A stretch of DNA of 64,000 nt. Source: Adiantum capillus-veneris (Eukaryota; Streptophyta; Polypodiopsida; Polypodiales; Pteridaceae). A program made the translations under genes and the position numbers. The stretch is from the NCBI GenBank assembly GCA_014529385.2, contig CM043942.1, forward strand, positions 8,932,001 to 8,996,000, given 5' to 3'. Shown here one piece after another: positions 33,386 through 43,903 of this stretch (positions are counted from its first letter, which is position 1; the number at the start of each line of letters is the position of its first letter). A model generated the notes under the pieces. The model worked only from the letters and a program-made list of their open reading frames with translations. It made no database searches and was not told the origin of the DNA.

Positions 33386-33949
33386 GTGTATGCGTTACAC
33401 ACTCTTTGTGGTGTGGTGTGTGTGTGTGTGTGTGTGTGTGTTACACACTCGCTTGTCAAAATCCGTCAATGCAAAGGGTTCGATGCGAGGTCGTTGATGC
33501 CCAAGCTCATGCACAAGCTCTCCAATTTAATGTGTGTGTGGGTGTGTGTGCACACACTCTCTCCAATAGAAGCTTCAAAGCTATGATTTCTATTTTTGTA
33601 TATATTTTCTTTTGAATTTTTTCAAAGTTTAAGCCTTTTGCAAGCCCAAAGACTCCAAGACTTTTGCTTGAGTTGATTTTCCCCAAAAGCTTCAAAAAGA
33701 AGAACACTAATTTTTTGTATAGAATTGAGAAGCTAAAGTTTCAAGCTTCATATTTCTTTCAAAAGCTTTACTTTTGCTTATTTTTCGAAGCAATGCACTT
33801 AGCCTTCAACATTCCCCCTTTTTGAAAAGCTTTAAGAAACATTTTTGTTTAATGCACAAAGATTCTGTTTTTGTGAGCTTCTTCATTTCCTCCAAACCTA
33901 TGTTCATTGCACATGCAAGGGGATCGGACGGTGTTGAGAAACCAAGGCC

Positions 33950-34178
33950 ATGCCATTATCATCCGTTGATACTAGTTGAAGAAAGAGGTAGTGTATGCAT
34001 ATGCATGTGTGCAAGAAAGGGAAGAAGAAGATAAGAGTTTAATTGAAAAAAACATCACATAGTGTCTCTTCCTCTTCTTTTCCTCTCCCCACTGCATACA
34101 CACACTGCTTTCCCTTTCCCCACCACACACACGCACTGCTTTTACATCACCATACTGCTCTTCAACTAGTATTAGAGC
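33950..34178 (+). repeat. Family G LTR end and primer site, copy 2
   Basis: Homologous to 30890-31058, ends CTGCTCTTCA at 34164, and is followed by TAGTATTAGAGC (34167-34178), a decayed initiator-Met primer site. If the LTR begins at the 33365 TG it is about 800 bases long; no matching start is seen upstream of copy 1. Internal similarity continues to about 34215. Confidence 0.65.
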
Positions 34179-34311
34179 TTAGACCTAGCTACATGTGTAA
34201 CCCATTGCCACCCATGTACATAGTCAATATGACTCATTTGCATCACCCCAATGCCCCATCTCACATCAAAGGGTGTGGGAGCTAAGCTGAATGGCTACGA
34301 TGTTAACTGAA

Positions 34312-37060
34312 TCAATGCCATGCTAGTATTTCCGATTCTGTAATTATAGTCAAATCAAATTCTTCTATCGGACTCTTACCTACATCTGTGTAGGTATAGT
34401 CTCTCAAGTTGACCCGCGTAGTGTTCTCCATGTAGTGCAAGTAGATATAACCATAGTCCCAATCTTGAACCATTTTAAACTGTTGCATGAATGGTCTTCC
34501 TAGAATAACATCATAGTTATTCCTAGTACCAAAATCTACTATGGAAAATATATGCTCATACTCTATCCCATAAGAAGTCATCATTACATGCTCTAAAACT
34601 CCAATTATTTTTTCAATATGACCTTCAACTCGTTGTAATTTCTCTTTGTGTCTGTCTAAGAGGAGGTTTTTCCCATATTTTCCAAATAAGTTTAGTGGCT
34701 ATATGGCAATACTTGCACCACTGTTTAGAATAGCTATGGTTTTTGCTCCTTGATATTCTAGAGGCAATGTGGTGTTTTCATTACAACTTTCAATGGCACT
34801 TTTGCATATGAATCAGAACCACTTGAAGAGGGCGTGACCTCTACAATATTCACCATTCCTTTTCCTTCCTTATCTAGATTCTAAGGGCAATCTTAGTACA
34901 AATAGTTTCATCCACAATCATCACAATACATCACTACTAGTCACATTGGGAAATTTGTTTACACTATCAGCTTGGTTGATTGGGAAATTCCTAGCCAAAT
35001 GGTCTCCTTGACCTTTGAAACTAGGTCCTAGGATTCCTTGTTGTCTCGTTTGTTGGGCAAATGATCTTTGGCAATACACATTTTATTTAGCCTCTCGTTG
35101 ATTTCCTTTGAACATTAGTGTTCCCTAGCTCAACGTAAATCCTTCATCTTTGAGATACACCCCCTATTTGTGACTGAGAATTATTAGAGGATGAAGTGAT
35201 ATTCTCATGGTCATATGACTTGATTATCATTATGGGTTAGGATCGTGTGCATGGTGGTACCCATAGCTTTCCTCTTTGTAATATGTGTATATGGGCACTA
35301 TGGAATTCTTTTTTGGGTATTGGTCTGGATACACATACCTCACAGCTATATGGTCTTTACCTAGTAGTGATGGTTGGTGTCCCAACAATAGTCTCTATCT
35401 TTCAACTCCTAGTTGAGGATTCATTGATCCAAAAGCATATCTTGGTGGTGGTCGTGGTGGCCTATTCTATTGATACTGATGATTTGTCAACGCATTGGAA
35501 TGGTATTGCGGGTTAGGCTGATAAGGCCTTTCCCTCACTTGAACTCTATTGTAGTAACATTCCTCAATGGTATGATTTTTCCACTTATTCTCAATGGTAC
35601 ATCACTTTTGTCTAGGATATTGTTGTGGCAACACATGACACTGATGGGTCATAGAATGATCTCCTCCACATATCAAGCAATGTCTTGATGGTGGTATTCT
35701 CTGGTTCAGGACTCTCAAAGTCCATTTTCTTCATAAGTTCATATGTAAGATGATCCACATTCACTTGCTGTTGTATTAGTGTTTTCCTTATTGTATTTGC
35801 ATCACCACATGTAGCTTGTGAGCCATCTGAAGCTATATCCATTTCTTCTGATACCTCTCCATAGATTGTGCAATTTTTTGCTGAATAAAAAGCTTCTTTT
35901 GTGACCTCATCTAGTGTCACATACTTTTTCAAGTGCAAATCCTTCTTGAGGTGCTTGTTCCTAATGCCCTCAATGAACAACACTACCTGCCTATCCTTTT
36001 GGGGTTTCTCCCATGGTGGACATCTCTTAATGTATTGCTTAAATCGCAAGGCAACCTCTCGTACTTTCTTGTTGTCTGTAATGGATATGCGATATTGTGT
36101 TGTGCTTAATTCCCTGCATGGAAAAATCCTCCAAAAAATCTTGCAGCAATAGTGCTTCTATGTTTCCATAGTCTTCCTTTTTCAAAGGATGGAATCATGT
36201 AAGGGTGGTGCCTTTCAAAGTTAATCCAAAACCTTCAAATTAAATGTGAAAATTTGTGACATATCTAGCTCTCAACACATGTTTAAATGATGCAAAATAT
36301 GAATGGGGATCCCTTGATCCATTATACTTTGATGCCATGCATTTTGCAACTTGAAATGGATGCATGGGTCTTGGCTTGGTGACATTATTCATCACTCCTT
36401 GAGCTCCTAGGATAGTATCCTCATACACTATAGGTGTTGGTGCTCTAGGTACAGCTCTTGGTACTTCTCTCATGGTCCTTGAGCTCCTAGGTTAGTATCC
36501 TCGTACACTATAGGTGTTGGTCCTCTAGGTACAGCTCTTGGTACTTCTCTTTTGATATGGTGTGGCATAGATGACCCTATACTGCTCATTAATCCACCTC
36601 TATCTACAATTATCCTTGAATGAGTATCCTCCACTATGGTTGTTCTTGTGGTAGATGTTCTTCTAATACTCGGTTCTTCTCTCAGCCTTGTAGGTGTTTC
36701 AACAGTTCCAACTCTGGCTTTTAAGGTTCTTGGCTCTAGGCTTACACCAGGGACAATGGGTATGGTCAGTTGGTCAATCACTAGAACACCATAAAAAGTG
36801 ATATTTTCAAAAATCCTTTCTTGATACTACTTCAAATTTGTATCTAAACTTGTCTAAGATCACATATCTATTATTTAATTCATAGGAGTTGGCTCTTCAA
36901 TAAACTCCATTGGACGATCATCAATTCAACAAACAAAGTGATTATAGGGATCTGCATAGATATTTTCCCCAAAGTGGTTATCAAATTGGTACACTAAGAT
37001 CATGTTGTAATCCACTACCTTCAGTGTCACTCTACTAGAGCTAGCTATCTCAGGTCCTTT
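34312..37060 (-). pseudogene. Decayed relative of element D (ORF1, gag, protease), minus strand
   Basis: Minus-strand pieces in D order: ORF1-like VVDYNMILVYQFDN...IDDRPMEF (about 37040-36880; compare D IKYQYDN and IEERPSEF), a gag start (PFQVAKCMASKYNGSRDPHS, 36330-36260), gag (MRFKQYIKRC, then KKDLHLKKYVTLDEVTKEAFY, 36049-35850) and the protease end (GIEYEHIFSIVDFGTRNNYD then VILGRPFMQQFKMVQDW, 34584-34430). Many stops and frameshifts. RT and integrase are absent. Protein similarity to D is moderate, so it is a related lineage, not a recent copy. It shows that the D ORF1 region is ancestral. Confidence 0.85.
36401..36555. repeat. 80-base tandem duplication in the D-relative gag
   Basis: Copies at 36401 and 36481 both start GAGCTCCTAGG and include GTTGGT-GCTCTAGGTACAGCT-like sequence. 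On the minus strand both encode EVPRAVPR-PTPIVYEDT. The unit length is not a multiple of three. Confidence 0.88.
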
Positions 37061-38231
37061 CTTGCATTAATGAGAAGCCCTTTTGGAGAAAGCAAAAGAC
37101 TTTGAAGTCATATTAGAAACGTAGACCTTAATGATATGTTCTAGGACTTCTATAGGCTCTACAATAAGTTCCTAGCCTTCAAATTATAAAAGTTACAAGC
37201 ATGAAATCAAAAACAAATTGAGTGTTTGCACAAACTCAACATGTTACCTATTAGCGCTCTCTCCAAAAACCGCTAAAATGATTTTTCAACTTGTCAAGAA
37301 ATGTAATTCCTTTGAATCTTATGTTCATGTCTAGAACCTATGTGAAATCTGCATATCAAACAATCAAAAAGGTTAAGTCAAACCCCCAGAATGAGCTCTT
37401 CTTTCAAGCTGCAGTTGTCAGCTCTTGAACGGTATGTTTCCAGGTAGCGTTATGTTGAAAAACCCAACTCTGCTTTGTTTCTAAGATCTTATCTCAATTG
37501 TCCTAAGTGGTCAAGATTGAAAATATTCAAAACTATGACCGTTTTCTCCGAGAACTGCAAAAAAGCTAGTTTCAAACATTCCTGAACGAAAATGGAAATT
37601 TGAGGCCTTAAACGATGTTTTTTCAAACCCTTGATTTGAAGGATTACCATAGGCATACCTATAAGTCAAGTGGTATTCTAAGGTCTGTAGAGCCACTTCC
37701 AAGCTACATTTTGATAAACAAAGTTTTAGAATCGGAGTCTGTATATGAAAGTTATGTTTTTAGTGAAAAATAGTTTTCACTTGCCACACAAATCTGCTTG
37801 TATCTTGAGCTTTGCTGGGTAATTTTGGCCCAAACTTAGTCATTGCAATGTACAAGATATGCACAACATGGTCTCCAAGTCTTGTCAAGTTTTGGACCTT
37901 GTGATATATGGTTTTAAAAAACGTACTTTTTTTTTCAAGATGCTCTCATTTCAACTTTTTCAAATATTTTCACTTAGGATGGGTTCCTCACCCACTAATT
38001 TTGGCCCAATTTGGACTTTTTGAAGGTTCTCTAATCCCTATTTTGACGGTTTCAAAGCCCTTTTTTGGCTGTTTTCAGCCTAACCTAAGATCTGAGTGGC
38101 CAATTTTGAAAAGGCTAGTGAGTTTATCACATCATTAAGGCCTACGAGCACACCAAATCTCACATGTTTCTAGCTATTTCTAGCAACCTCCAAGAAAAAA
38201 ACATTTTTTTTCCCTAAGAACAACACAAAGT
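37061..38231. other. Non-coding stretch upstream of the D-relative
   Basis: No coding frame of note. The style resembles the leader of element D (frequent GGCCCAAACTT/GGTCCAAA-like blocks), so it may be the decayed leader of the minus-strand relative. No 24-base palindrome of the D type is seen. Ends at the AAAGT target copy of the solo LTR. Confidence 0.45.
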
Positions 38232-39005
38232 TGTTAAGTATGGAGCCTGATTTACCCTTTTAATTTTCTGTGGTAAAAGCGCACATTTGTAAGGCCCCCA
38301 TTATGAGGAGAAGCCATCGTGCGTGAAGGAAAATCACTCACCGGAAACCAAAATTTTCACGGACAAGAATCAGGGGCAACTTTAAAGGCCTCGGGGACGG
38401 AGGCCCTCGAGACTTTTTTTTTCGCCGGAATATTATGGCCGGACGGCGGCCGGAAAGTGGTCGGAAAACAACCGGTCGGTTGGCCGGTGGCCGGTAGTCA
38501 ATGGCCGATGGCCGATGGCCGATGGCCGGTGGTCGGAAGTCAATGGCCGGTGGCCGGTGGCCGAATTCAAAAGCGGACTTGTCTTCTCAAGGGCGGCCAC
38601 ACATGGGCGGATTGGAGGGTCCGATTTGGACTTATTCGCACAAGGGCGGCTACACATGGCTGTCTCTCATAAGAGAGGGCAGCCCTTTTGGCCTATAAAA
38701 GGAGGCCATTTCTACACACATTTCATAGTGTGAAGTTGATGCAACAAGGTGAGTGTGAGGTGGTGAGAGTGAAGCAAGGCGGGAGCTCCATTAAGGGTAT
38801 AATCCCTTTGTAAACTACTTCTTGTTTTGAAGTACTAAAGCCATTGAGTGGGTGCTTTCCCGTGGACGTAGCCCACATTGGGTGAACCACTTATATTGTG
38901 TGTACTCTCTCTCTCTCTACTTTATAATCTCGTGTATATAAATCTGTCTCTCTCCATTAAGTAATCTACTCAATTATCTATTTAGCTACGTCTTATTTCC
39001 TAACA
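38232..39005 (+). repeat. Solo LTR of element B family
   Basis: 774 bases with both LTR ends (TGTTAAGTATGGAGCC to CTTATTTCCTAACA) and AAAGT on both sides (38227-38231 and 39006-39010): a product of LTR-LTR recombination. Minisatellite units at about 38475-38560 include a distinctive GGCCGAT triplet run. TATAAAA box near 38693. Confidence 0.95.
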
Positions 39006-39587
39006 AAAGTTGTCAAAATGAAGCTTTCTCTATTTTGTTAGGTTCCCCACTCTTTGTAGATCTTACCATTTTTGAACTCTTTTGAGTGTTTAAGGCCAAT
39101 TTTAGTGTTTTATGGCAATCCTGACTTGTATTTGATCTAGCCCTATGTGCAAATTTCCAATTTTGATTTTTTCTTGATGAGTGTGATCCTTGCATCAAGT
39201 TCTTCCTCTATTCCAAAGCTTGGCAAAAAAATCTCACTCCAACAGATAGCTAGGGAAAAAACGCAATTTTTTCCTCTACTCGTGCTTCTGACATTTTTTT
39301 TTTCAATTTTGACTTGATAGGGATGATCCTCACATCAAGGCCTCCCACTAAACCAAATCTTGGCAAAAAAATTCTTCTTCTAGAAGGTAGTTGGAAAAAA
39401 AACACGATTTTTTCCTCTACTCGTGCTTTTGGAAATATTTTTTTAGTTTTTCTCGATTCTCAAGTGTTCTACCTTCTTGCAAGAGTACACTCACCAAGTA
39501 TCACAATGTTTGGTCAAATGGTTTGAGTTTAACTCCAATTTTAGCAATTTTTGAAGTCCAAAAGTTGGGATTTAACCTCACATTCAC
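39006..39587. repeat. Non-coding stretch with diverged ~130-base tandem units
   Basis: Two units (about 39165-39290 and 39300-39430) share TTGGCAAAAAAAT, a GATCCT-GCATCAAG-type block and ATTTTTTCCTCTACTCGTGCTT. A looser copy may continue on the far side of element D near 58770-58800 (GATTTTTTCCTTGCCC), consistent with D having inserted into this repeat field. Confidence 0.7.
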
Positions 39588-40528
39588 TGTTGAGCCAGCA
39601 GAGGATCACACCCACATTTTTGCTCACACTCATCATTATTGTAACCATTGATTGTAATAAATGTCTTTCCGACATTGATTTTGAATTGAGCCATTCATTA
39701 AGTAACGGGACTCAATTGAGTTTCCAGCTTGTAATCCCGAAGTAATTTCACTTGCCGATGTAATTAGTTAGAGATGTTCTCACCTCCAAGGCTGAGGTAT
39801 ATAAGCCAAAGTTTTTGTAACCTAAAAGCGGGATTCAATTTTATTAATCAAAGTGAGTTTTTGAGCGCCGTGACTGTGTTTGAGAGAGAGAGAGAGAGAG
39901 AGTCTTATCTACTTGTTACGCGAGCTACGGAGCCGCCATTGGAGAAGCGACACCGCCATTGTGTTAGCAACGGCGAGAGCTACGCACTGATACCAAGAGT
40001 GCGCGCTATCGGCTTCTATGTGTGGTAAGTTCCTACGAGCTTCGGTGTGAGTTTTCTTCCAACTCGTGTGTCGGAATAGAGCGTGCAGCATATCTATAGA
40101 ACCACAACGAGTAGAGCTACACATTGGTACCATCGGAGTCAAGTTTCGATCACCTGTATTTTTCGGCCTGTCTTCATACGCGTTTACCGCACGGAGTGAT
40201 TATGGGTTGATTTTGCAGTTCAAGTCTTTAAGGTGTTGTTCTTACCTAATGTATAGACTTCCCCTTGAGTTTGAGATCGATTCAATGATTCTAGATCCTG
40301 TTTCGTATAGCATTCGTTCGTAGTACGGATTTCAGTCACTTGCGTATTCTAGAACTTAGATTTGATTTCCTTAGTAGTGATTGTCATTAGAAGGTCGAGT
40401 AGGTGATTTAACACCCACCTAGTTGTTTCCATGCGCCTGCGGGTCAAGCTTCATCATCGTCTGACAAATTCTGTTGTTGGTTGAGTTCTCGCTATTTAGC
40501 TTCCGCTAGCGGCGTAACCGCCTTAACA
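39588..40528 (+). repeat. Element D 5' LTR
   Basis: 941 bases, TGTTGAGCCAGCAG to CGTAACCGCCTTAACA. TATA box TATATAAG at 39798-39805 and a (GA)10 tract at 39882-39902. CATACGCGT near 40176 matches the core of the palindromes found in the interior. Confidence 0.96.
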
Positions 40529-40530
40529 TT

Positions 40531-40548
40531 TGGCGCCGCCTCCGGGGA
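40531..40548 (+). promoter_or_regulatory. Element D primer binding site (Asp-tRNA type)
   Basis: TGGCGCCGCCTCCGGGGA two bases after the LTR. The TGGCGCCG...GGGGA pattern fits the 3' end of plant tRNA-Asp with mismatches, as in Athila/Tat-like elements. Confidence 0.82.
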
Positions 40549-41952
40549 CGAGAGCCCTAAGTAGGTGACCTTAGACTAATCCTACGAGGTGAGTCGTATA
40601 AACTACTTTGTATACTTTAGTTAGAAAAGATCTAGGAGTGGTGGACTCCGAAGATCTCGAGAGATACTAGGAAGTGGGGTATTCCTGGGTCTTCCGTGTT
40701 GACAGTATTTTTAGTTTAGCTTAGATTTGTTTGTTGTTTTGTTGGTGTTGAGTAGTTGTTGATAGAAGAAGAATTTGCTAGTCCGTGAGTGGCAGTGGAT
40801 CTCTTTAAAATCACAATTACCAAACCCATTTTATGATTAGGAATAGCTTAGGTAGGACTTCATTTGATCCTGATCTAGAGCTAGTAATCATTGGAGTATT
40901 TGCTTGATATGGTTGATTGCATGCTAGATCACTAAACCGTCGAGTTAGTAGTGAAACTTGCAATAAACAAAAGTCTGAGAAATTTTCTGTGTATCTGGGA
41001 GTTGCTGAACACTTGAGAAAGCTTTAGGAAGGATTCTGTGCCAAAAAACTGGAAATCTGCAACTTTAGACATCATACGCGTATGATGTCTAAATGACCAA
41101 ACAGAGACCAAAACAAAAATTTTGACTTTACCAGAGTGTTCAAAAGGGGGGCTATACCCTAATTTCAACTTAAAACAAGAGCATTAACACTCAAAGAAAC
41201 CCAAAAAGACAAGTCGGAGTCCAAGAAACGCAAAGAAGAGAAAATTTTGGATTCAGATCTTCTTCTTACATTTAAACCTGACAAAAACACTTGAAACTCA
41301 ATTATAAACATTGGATAAGGCTTAAAACCAAGAATAGTCAAAATCTGGGACAAAAGACATCATACGCGTATAATGTCTTTTAGCACATCCACTGCTTATT
41401 TTTGATATCTGACCTGACAAGATTGTTGCAAACACTGTAGAAAGCATAAATATCAAGTCTTGACCCAAATTGATGAAAAAGACATCATACGCGTATAATG
41501 TCTTTTACCTAATTTTGGACATATTTTGATACTTTGCCAACACAGATACATTGTAATAGCTGTCTAAAGGTTATATTTCAAGTTTCATCCCATTTGGATC
41601 ACAATTGACCCAAAAAACAAGTTAAAAGCGGAAAATTGCCAAGAAAAGCCTAAATTAGCCATAACTTGCTCAAACAGAGTTCAAACTGAATTTTGTGAGT
41701 GGAAAGAGCATAAGGGGCCTACTGAGAGTGAGCATAACCAAAATAGTCTAAATCTGTGAAAAAAGACATCATACGCGTATAATGTCTTTTTCAGCATAAC
41801 TGCAACAAAATTCTCACTTGATGAAACAGAAGTTGTCCAACTGACAAGATTAAACAATCGACCAAGTATCAATCAGTTTGGATCAATTCTGACCACAAAA
41901 ACTTGGGGAAAACAAATTGCTGAGACGGAAAAGTTAAAGCTTAGGGGAATTG
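40549..41952 (+). promoter_or_regulatory. Element D leader with first palindrome array
   Basis: About 1.4 kb without coding frame. CGAG|GTGAGT at 40585-40594 is a near-consensus 5' splice site soon after the primer site. Four 24-base palindromes lie at 41067, 41355, 41480 and 41764. Confidence 0.75.
41067..41787. repeat. Palindrome array 1 (four sites)
   Basis: Sites 41067-41090, 41355-41378, 41480-41503 and 41764-41787. Each is the 12-base arm AGACATCATACG followed by its reverse complement. The first is perfect and extends to 30 bases (41064-41093). The other three share one G-to-A change (TAATG for TGATG), with flanking AAA/TTT extending the dyad. The sequences between sites are not alignable. 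Confidence 0.92.
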
Positions 41953-43038
41953 ATGAATTTGAGATCGGGCAGGAACCTCCAGAATAACCAACCAAAACAA
42001 GGGGAACCTGCAAGTGTCATATCAACCGAGGGAAGTGTAAACCAAAGTTGGGTGCAACCATTAGAGCCGATCTTTGAAGGAAGTGTCTCTGATGCTTCTT
42101 CGGAGAGATCTTACGAGATTTTCACTGAACACTTGGAACACTTGAACCTGAACAACAGAGAAAATATGGCAGCAGGATCATCAAACCCTTCCGCCATAGT
42201 GAAGCTATTGTTCATAAAATACCAGTACGACAATGAGCAAGGTGCCAAGATCTACAAAGATGGAATGGACCGCTATTGTGTAAAGATAGAGGAGAGACCT
42301 AGTGAGTTCAAGGACTTAGTGCCTGTGAGCTATAGCGGAGATAGATATCTAGATGACGAGGGTACCATGTACTTGGTAGTCCTAAACCCTAACATTGTGG
42401 ACAAGTGGGGATTGATGGGCACCAAAGCCAAAGTAGATGAAGAACTTGAGGAGAAAGCACCAATAATGAACTTACCTGATGCGAGGTTAAGAAGAGAGAA
42501 TGAAACTACAAGGATCAACACTGATAACATCTATGTGGGGCTATATAAATATAATAATGGGGAGCAAGATCTCTATTATAGATGTGAAGAACCCTACACT
42601 GGAGAGTTGACAAACCAAAAAAGACTTTATGTCTTTACCTACACCGAGGGATCGGAAGTGAAAATTGCCGCTTACGACAAGTATGGGAGGCAATACTCAA
42701 CAATGGGCAAGAAAGAATTAGAAGGATATACATACTTTGGGGGACCACTACATCAGTATTATGTTACTTCTAGCTCACAAAGACCAGCACCAACAAATGG
42801 AGTGCAAAACCCAATGACGACAGGAGGACAAAGAACTCAGGCTGCTGACTCTTTCAGTCAACCTCGGTACTCGAAGCCCGGACCAATGGGATCATTACAT
42901 TCCAGAGAGTCAATGGATACGAATCGAGGTAGTGCAGTTCCAATCCCCACGTATACCACTCCAGGTCCAAGGTTCGAAGCGGAACCATCACATTTACCTC
43001 CTAGTAGTAGATTCAGGGCGGGGAACCGACAAGGGTAA
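41953..43038 (+). CDS. Element D ORF1 (upstream of gag)
   Basis: About 361 codons from ATG 41953 (MNLRSGRNLQNNQPKQ). The first ~70 residues are polar and low-complexity. Residues ~75-275 look folded, with IKYQYDNEQGAKIYKDGMD, CVKIEERPSEF, YLVVLNPNIVDKWG, IYVGLYKYNNGEQDLYYRC and LYVFTYTEGSEVKIAAYDKY. The tail is Pro/Ser/Thr-rich. I recognise no known domain. A related segment is present in the decayed copy at 36880-37040, so the region is conserved. It stops at TAA 43036-43038, while the gag frame reads through the same place in a neighbouring phase (VTHEVHDARESF), so ORF1 is probably the N-terminal part of one gag polyprotein split by a frameshift, or less likely a separate protein. Confidence 0.8.
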   Translation: MNLRSGRNLQNNQPKQGEPASVISTEGSVNQSWVQPLEPIFEGSVSDASSERSYEIFTEHLEHLNLNNRENMAAGSSNPSAIVKLLFIKYQYDNEQGAKIYKDGMDRYCVKIEERPSEFKDLVPVSYSGDRYLDDEGTMYLVVLNPNIVDKWGLMGTKAKVDEELEEKAPIMNLPDARLRRENETTRINTDNIYVGLYKYNNGEQDLYYRCEEPYTGELTNQKRLYVFTYTEGSEVKIAAYDKYGRQYSTMGKKELEGYTYFGGPLHQYYVTSSSQRPAPTNGVQNPMTTGGQRTQAADSFSQPRYSKPGPMGSLHSRESMDTNRGSAVPIPTYTTPGPRFEAEPSHLPPSSRFRAGNRQG

Positions 43039-43903
43039 CCCATGAAGTCCATGATGCTAGAGAAAGCTTTAGCCGGGACACAGGAGCAATGAGATTGGTA
43101 GCAGACCATAGACGTATGAGACCATCTCAAGTAGCGAAGTGTATGCCAAAGAAGTATGGTGGTTCAGGAGATCCGTATGCACATGTGTCACTCTTTAAGC
43201 AAGTCTTAAGAGCTGAGCAGATAACAGATTTCCATACACAATACGAGGGATTTGGTCTTACTCTAGAAGGTACGGCATTGACATGGTTTCAACCACTGAA
43301 CATAGGGGGATTCCATGACATTGACCATTTGCTAAGAGAGTTTGCTGAGGAATTCTCAAAACGAGGGATTAAGCACAATACGGTCTCACAAATATATGCT
43401 TTTAAACAGAGAGAACACGAAAAAGTGAAGGAAGCTTCACTTCGCTTCAAACAATACATTGAGAGATGTCCAGTACGTGAACACCACAAGATGACAGACT
43501 ATCTGTTCTCTTTATTGAGGGATTGAGAAACGACACTCTCAAGAAGGACTTGCACTTGAAAGCTTGTACAAGTTTCGAGCAAGTAACGAGAGAAGCATTG
43601 TACTTAGTGGATAACTGTACGGTTTATGGAGAGGTGTCAGCGGATACAGATTTTGCATCCAGTAGCTCTTCCTCCGTAGCGAGCGAGACTACCACTAAAA
43701 AGAATGTTCAAACAACAACCATGCCAAATGTAGAGCAAATGATAGAAGAGGCTCTAAAAAGGATGGCACCATACCAAAAACCATTGCCAAAACCACTGAA
43801 ATGGTGTGCTATTGAACAAAAATGGACAAACCATCCAACAGAGGAGTGCTATTACAACAAAGGGTATGTAAGGAGCGTCAGTATGCACCTCCTGCTCAAT
43901 TAG
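43039..43903 (+). pseudogene. Element D gag, capsid-like region
   Basis: 43039-43526 reads RPSQVAKCMPKKYGGSGDPY, FKQVLRAEQITDFHTQYEGF, GTALTWFQPLN and ASLRFKQYIERC, the standard retrotransposon gag fold (G-x-A-x-x-W-F block). A frame change near 43510 leads into 43523-43903 (NDTLKKDLHLKACTSFEQVT, then YLVDNCTVYGEV), and another near 43865 into the long gag-protease frame. Capsid assembly is the known role. Confidence 0.9.

Noticed and set aside
35247-35688. Plus-strand open frames around 35.2-35.7 kb
   Set aside because: They are antisense shadows of the decayed minus-strand gag region of the D-relative.
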